Source: Neobacillus sp. PS3-12
GTDB lineage: Bacteria > Bacillota > Bacilli > Bacillales > Cytobacillaceae
Assembly: GCF_030915385.1 (NCBI RefSeq)
Contig: NZ_CP133268.1
Span: 1,922,001-1,986,000, forward strand
Length of the DNA stretch: 64,000 bases
Reading direction: 5' to 3'
The translations under genes were made by a program, and so were the position numbers. Of this stretch, positions 60,973-64,000 are shown piece by piece. The notes under the pieces were generated by a model. It was not told the DNA's origin, did not search any database, and was given only the letters and a program-made list of their open reading frames with translations. Positions within the stretch are counted from its first letter, which is position 1, and every line of letters starts with the position of its first letter.

Positions 60973-61291
60973 GTTTACCGTACCAACCTTTTCTTCATAT
61001 TATTACCTTAATTATGAAAATCTTAGCAGAAACGACAAAAATCACAGTAATTGGTTTAATTATACACAATTTTCCGGAATTTTTTCAATATTTTTCAGTT
61101 CGTTCTTCCTATCAAAATTTTTTATAGTTAGGTAAAAAGTTGGGTGACGCCGTTTTTGGGTATGATGCACGTTTTTTGAAGTTCTATGCAGGTATTTGGG
61201 GGTGCTTTGCATGTTTTTTATGAGGGCTTGCACGTTTTTCAGGGGGCTTTGCACATTTTGCCTTTTACTGGGAATTTTTTAAAAACTCATA
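60973..61291. other. intergenic region with 21-bp repeats
   Basis: No gene; a minus-strand reading frame at 61060-61254 is made of the repeat described next. The left part holds the promoter of the 71-residue protein. Confidence 0.4.
61166..61262. repeat. 21-bp-period repeat, TGCACGTTTTT family
   Basis: TGCA starts at 61166, 61187, 61208, 61229 and 61250, exactly 21 bp apart. Units read TGCACGTTTTTTGAAG..., TGCAGGTATTTGGGG..., TGCATGTTTTTTATGAGGG and so on. Five imperfect units lie between the tandem minus-strand MetE-like and 71-residue-protein genes. Confidence 0.9.
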
Positions 61292-61325
61292 CGAAAAAAC
61301 CTCCTTCCGCACAGGAAGGAGGTTT
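61292..61325 (-). terminator. terminator after the MetE-like gene
   Basis: AACCTCCTTCC-GCACA-GGAAGGAGGTT perfect 11-bp stem, followed on the minus strand by TTTTTTCG. Confidence 0.93.
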
Positions 61326-61335
61326 GCATTGCATA

Positions 61336-62460
61336 TTAGAGAGTACCCCATACATCTTTAGCAATTTTAACGATGTGTTTGATTTTATTCCATTGGTCCT
61401 CTTCGGTTAAGACGTTGCCTTCTTCCGTGCTGGCAAATCCACATTGAGGGCTTAATGCTAGGTTTTCTAATGGAATCGATTCGCTTGCTTCTTTGATTCT
61501 AGCCTTGATGCTTTCAGAATCTTCAAGTTCAGGGAATTTAGAAGTAACTAATCCCAATACAACTGTTTTGCCATCTTTAAAGCTCTTTAATGGTTCAAAG
61601 TCACCTGAACGGTTATCATCATACTCCAAGAAAAGTCCGTCTACATTTAAGTTAGCAAAAATTGCATCGGAAATTTTATCGTATCCGCCGCTTGTAATAT
61701 AAGTAGAACGGAAGTTTCCGCGGCAAATATGCATCGTGATTAATAAGTCCTCAGGCTTTTTAGAAATTGCCTCATTTAAGCAACGCACTCTTGTTTCGAT
61801 GATGTCTTGTACATCCTTGCCTTCTTTTTCAACGACTACTTGGATGCGCTCATCAGATACGAAGTCAATCCATGATGTATCATCCAATTGTAAATAGCGG
61901 CAGCCGGCATCATAGAATGCTTGAATTGCTTTTTGGTATGCTGCTACTGTATCCGCAACAAGCTGCTCGGTGTTTCCATTATAATACTCATCACCTTGAA
62001 TCCGAGTGAATAACATGTTAGGGCTTGGAATCGAGAACTTCGCCACTTGAGTGCCATCGCCATATTTTTCAACGGCTTGTTTTAAGAACTTGAAGTGTTC
62101 GAGCATATAATGATCATTGAAGTCCACTTTTCCGACTACTTTAATGGCTGTATTTTTTGTTTTGGCACCTTGGAAATGACTGATATATTCAGATTCAAAC
62201 CAATCAACACCTTCTAAACCTGCAAGAAAATCTAAGTGCCACCATCCCCGTCTAAATTCACCATCCGTGATCGATTTAAGGCCTGATTCAATTTCGTTTT
62301 GGACAAGCTTCTCAATTTCTTGATCCTCTACATGGTTTAGGGCAGCTTGGTCAATTTCGCCGTTCGCAAATGCTTCTCTTGCTTCTTTAATTGCCTGTGT
62401 TCTTAGAAAACTACCTACAATGTCTGCTTTAAATGGTGCTTTTACGAGTGTTGTTGCCAT
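61336..62460 (-). CDS. MetE C-domain-like methionine synthase (YxjG/YxjH type)
   Basis: A 374-residue single-domain protein homologous to the catalytic half of cobalamin-independent methionine synthase, as B. subtilis YxjG and YxjH. Zinc/homocysteine-site sequences are MHICRGNFRSTY and LSPQCGFASTEEGN. SDGEFRRGWWHLDFL-type sequence (ITDGEFRRGWWHLDF) near residue 60 is typical. It probably transfers methyl to homocysteine or another thiol; the donor is uncertain, as it lacks the folate-binding N-half of MetE. It is controlled by a SAM riboswitch, which strongly supports a role in methionine metabolism. Confidence 0.92.
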   Translation of the reverse strand: MATTLVKAPFKADIVGSFLRTQAIKEAREAFANGEIDQAALNHVEDQEIEKLVQNEIESGLKSITDGEFRRGWWHLDFLAGLEGVDWFESEYISHFQGAKTKNTAIKVVGKVDFNDHYMLEHFKFLKQAVEKYGDGTQVAKFSIPSPNMLFTRIQGDEYYNGNTEQLVADTVAAYQKAIQAFYDAGCRYLQLDDTSWIDFVSDERIQVVVEKEGKDVQDIIETRVRCLNEAISKKPEDLLITMHICRGNFRSTYITSGGYDKISDAIFANLNVDGLFLEYDDNRSGDFEPLKSFKDGKTVVLGLVTSKFPELEDSESIKARIKEASESIPLENLALSPQCGFASTEEGNVLTEEDQWNKIKHIVKIAKDVWGTL

Positions 62461-62486
62461 AGATATTTTCCTACTTTCTGTTTAAT

Positions 62487-62522
62487 TTAAAAAACCCTCT
62501 TCTAAAAAATAAGAAGAGGGGT
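62487..62522 (-). terminator. riboswitch-controlled intrinsic terminator
   Basis: CCCTCTTCT-AAAAAATA-AGAAGAGGG stem with TTTTTT on the minus strand, placed between the SAM aptamer and the start of the MetE-like gene. The 5' arm can pair alternatively with AGAAGAG bases of the aptamer's P1. Confidence 0.92.
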
Positions 62523-62540
62523 CGTTTACGTACCAAATTC

Positions 62541-62647
62541 TCTTCTTATCTCCAAGCAAAACGCGCTACTGGAATTGGCACAGTACTTAATAAGTCTGCT
62601 GCCGAGGTTTCAAAGGGCCAGTCCCTCCACCTCTCTGGATAAGAATA
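62541..62647 (-). promoter_or_regulatory. SAM-I (S-box) riboswitch
   Basis: On the minus strand the sequence begins TTCTTATCCAGAGAGGTGGAG, with GGACTGGCCCTTTGAAACC and CCTCGGCAGCAGAC following. These are the conserved P1/P2, kink-turn and P3 features of the S-box leader. It closes with GGAGATAAGAAGAG, which pairs with the 5' P1 strand. A terminator follows, so high SAM should stop transcription of the MetE-like gene. Confidence 0.96.
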
Positions 62648-62730
62648 ATTCTCATATATTTAACTAAAAACAACGTTACACCTGTTCGGCAAAACTGTCA
62701 ACAAATTTTCACAAAACTCTTAATTGTTGC

Positions 62731-63090
62731 TCACCTTTTCTTCGCAAGTATTCCAATTAAGATAATGGCAGCATTAATCGTTAAGGATGAAAGGAAAACC
62801 TTTTTGCGGCTTCTTCCCTTTATTGTTATAACAGTTGTGTTAGACGGTGGTTGTGGTTGTTGTGGGCGATTATACGTTTTGGAAAAAAGTAAATCATCAT
62901 ACGCTTTTCTTTTTTCACTATTTCGAAGGACTTCATATGCCTCTTTTATTCTTTTAAAAAGCTCAGCATTTCCATTTTCTTTATCCGGATGATAGGATTT
63001 TACTTTTTTTCGATATGCTTCCTTAATTTCATCAGAAGTTGCATGATATGATACGTCTAAAATATGGTAGTAATTCACAATGTTCGCCAT
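62731..63090 (-). CDS. J-domain protein with C-terminal membrane helix (119 aa)
   Basis: Residues 1-65 are a J-domain (NYYHILDVSYHATSDEIKEAY, the HPD motif in YHPDKENGN, FKRIKEAYEVLRNSEKRKAYD) that should stimulate DnaK. A Pro/Gln linker and a basic stretch (KGRSRKKVF) lead to a hydrophobic helix (SSLTINAAIILIGIL). It is a type of tail-anchored DnaJ-like cochaperone. No substrate gene is adjacent. Confidence 0.88.
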   Translation of the reverse strand: MANIVNYYHILDVSYHATSDEIKEAYRKKVKSYHPDKENGNAELFKRIKEAYEVLRNSEKRKAYDDLLFSKTYNRPQQPQPPSNTTVITIKGRSRKKVFLSSLTINAAIILIGILAKKR

Positions 63091-63216
63091 TATTATCTAC
63101 CTCTTCTGGTTTCATGTTTTCAATCCTTCCAAAATAGTATTCATCTACATATTAAACTATTCTCACTATGTATAGTATGATAATTTTATTGTTTCGTATA
63201 GAGGTATCCTTTTTCC

Positions 63217-63247
63217 AAAAAAAAGAGACATGAAATTTTTCACGTCC
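63217..63247 (-). terminator. terminator after the 35-aa CxxC protein
   Basis: GACGTGAAAAA and TTTCATGTC stem with a minus-strand T-run of eight. Confidence 0.8.
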
Positions 63248-63257
63248 AAAATATTGT

Positions 63258-63365
63258 TTATCTTCTTCTTGCCGCTTTTTTTCCACAAGTAATACATGTA
63301 TCAGTATAGTAGTCATACTTATGATGCCTGCGCAAAAAGCAAATAATAGCTTTTAATCTCTTCAT
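63258..63365 (-). CDS. 35-aa basic CxxC protein
   Basis: ATG 63365 follows AGAGGAGTCATCACAAA. The product is MKRLKAIICFLRRHHKYDYY with a C-terminal TCITCGKKAARRR. One CxxC pair plus the HH and a further Cys could bind zinc. It has its own terminator. Family not recognised. Confidence 0.55.
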   Translation of the reverse strand: MKRLKAIICFLRRHHKYDYYTDTCITCGKKAARRR

Positions 63366-63543
63366 TTTGTGATGACTCCTCTAGAACTTTAAGATATATA
63401 CATCCTGAATATACCAATTAATTATTAAAAAACGATGAAAAAAACATTAATTCTATCTTTCTCTGAAAAACTCTGATCGTGCATGATGTAAGACCTGAAG
63501 GTAAATGATATAACTAAAATCAAGATCATTGGAGGCATAGCAA

Positions 63544-64000
63544 GTGGAGAAAATAACAAAAGCATATGTGAAGGATTTTCCAGCATATCCAACAAAGTGT
63601 ATTCAGGTTGGTGAAGGTAACTTTCTGCGTGCCTTTATTGATTGGCAAATACAGCAAATGAACAAACAGGGACTATTTCAGGGCGGCGTAACAGTTATTC
63701 AACCGTTGCCTGGAGGAATGGTCCATAAATTAGCAGAGCAGGATTATTTATTCACTGTGATCCTCGAGGGAATTGTGAATGGTGAAAATGTCCAATCGCA
63801 TGAAATTATTTCTTCTGTAAACAACGGAATCAATCCATATGAAGATTATGATGCCTTTTTGAAATTGGCCGAAGACGATAATCTCCGGTTCATTTTTTCA
63901 AATACAACCGAAGCAGGAATTGCCTATCATGAGGGAGATCAATTAAACGATCGGCCTCATGTAAGCTATCCGGCAAAAGTAACCGCTTTACTTTACCACC
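63544..64000 (+). CDS. uxaB: tagaturonate reductase / mannitol-dehydrogenase family (3' end outside window)
   Basis: GTG 63544 follows TGGAGGCATAGCAA. The 152 visible residues start the N-terminal NAD-binding domain of the mannitol dehydrogenase/tagaturonate reductase family: IQVGEGNFLRAFIDWQIQQM, then TVIQPLPGGMVHKLAEQDYL and the conserved FIFSNTTEAGIAYHEGD. The NTTEAGI motif is typical of UxaB, which reduces tagaturonate to altronate in galacturonate use. The rest of the gene lies to the right, as probably does its partner uxaA. Confidence 0.85.
   Translation, partial: MEKITKAYVKDFPAYPTKCIQVGEGNFLRAFIDWQIQQMNKQGLFQGGVTVIQPLPGGMVHKLAEQDYLFTVILEGIVNGENVQSHEIISSVNNGINPYEDYDAFLKLAEDDNLRFIFSNTTEAGIAYHEGDQLNDRPHVSYPAKVTALLYH

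Noticed and set aside
61060..61254. 64-residue minus-strand reading frame
   Set aside because: It is the translation of the 21-bp repeat; 21 being a multiple of three, the frame stays open by necessity.
1..64000. Prophage, integrative element or insertion sequence
   Set aside because: No integrase, transposase, phage structural gene or attachment-site pair is seen; foreign-looking parts are limited to small repeats.

Overview
The window is chromosomal DNA from a low-GC, endospore-forming Firmicute of the Bacillaceae (Bacillus sensu lato, of Neobacillus or Mesobacillus type). Evidence is the B. subtilis-like proteins (GuaC, GlnK/GlnL, FadF-type Fe-S oxidoreductase, Spo0E-type phosphatases, DUF3231 and DUF4317 proteins), strong GGAGG ribosome binding sites with frequent GTG/TTG starts, and many hairpin-plus-T-run terminators. 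There is no rRNA, tRNA, transposase, prophage or CRISPR array. It is core and accessory metabolism broken up by many repeat-filled intergenic regions.

Layout. 1-9.4 kb: DUF485 fragment, GMP reductase, prohibitin-like protein, glutamine-amidotransferase-like hydrolase, DUF4317 protein, a frameshifted amino-acid-binding lipoprotein, YdeI-like protein and a FabK-like reductase. 9.4-19.4 kb: Sel1-repeat protein, Spo0E-like phosphatase, CDF metal exporter, a GST/GNAT/DinB operon, a MocR regulator divergent from a BenE benzoate-type transporter, YczE-like and EamA transporters. 19.4-24.7 kb: a glutamate/glutamine block (glutamate dehydrogenase, DAACS symporter, GlnK-GlnL). 25-29.2 kb: small ORFs, a decayed DUF3231 gene, aldo/keto reductase, VOC protein, a second Spo0E-like protein and a His/Asn/Tyr/Pro-rich protein.

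29.3-39.9 kb is a coherent short-chain acyl-CoA degradation locus. A sigma-54 activator lies upstream of a near-consensus -24/-12 promoter, followed by acyl-CoA dehydrogenase, EtfB, EtfA, a membrane Fe-S ETF:quinone oxidoreductase, 3-hydroxyacyl-CoA dehydrogenase, enoyl-CoA hydratase and a CoA-transferase, closed by a terminator. 40-50.9 kb holds assorted genes: ADP-ribosylglycohydrolase, a frameshifted bile-acid-type symporter, an apparently leaderless winged-helix repressor, a SpeD-SpeE fusion, quinone oxidoreductase, GNATs, AlkD-like protein, FNT channel, UbiB-family kinase and an AbrB-like regulator.

51.5-60.4 kb is the most system-like region. It is one minus-strand operon encoding an FHA protein with a zinc ribbon, a PP2C phosphatase, a transmembrane Ser/Thr kinase with an extracytoplasmic helical-repeat-like region, a single-pass membrane protein, a 1454-residue Ig-like surface protein with a C-terminal membrane anchor, and a membrane zinc-ribbon protein. 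I read it as a phospho-signalling module coupled to a surface stalk. The right end has a SAM-riboswitch-controlled MetE-like gene, a J-domain protein and the start of a tagaturonate-reductase-like gene.

Two window-wide patterns stand out. First, at least six intergenic loci carry imperfect tandem repeats with a 51-52 bp period although their sequences fall into about four unrelated families, and two more loci have a 21 bp period. Both values are near-integer multiples of the DNA helical repeat. Second, four conserved genes each carry a single-base, mostly G-run, frameshift, which looks like sequencing error or very recent decay.
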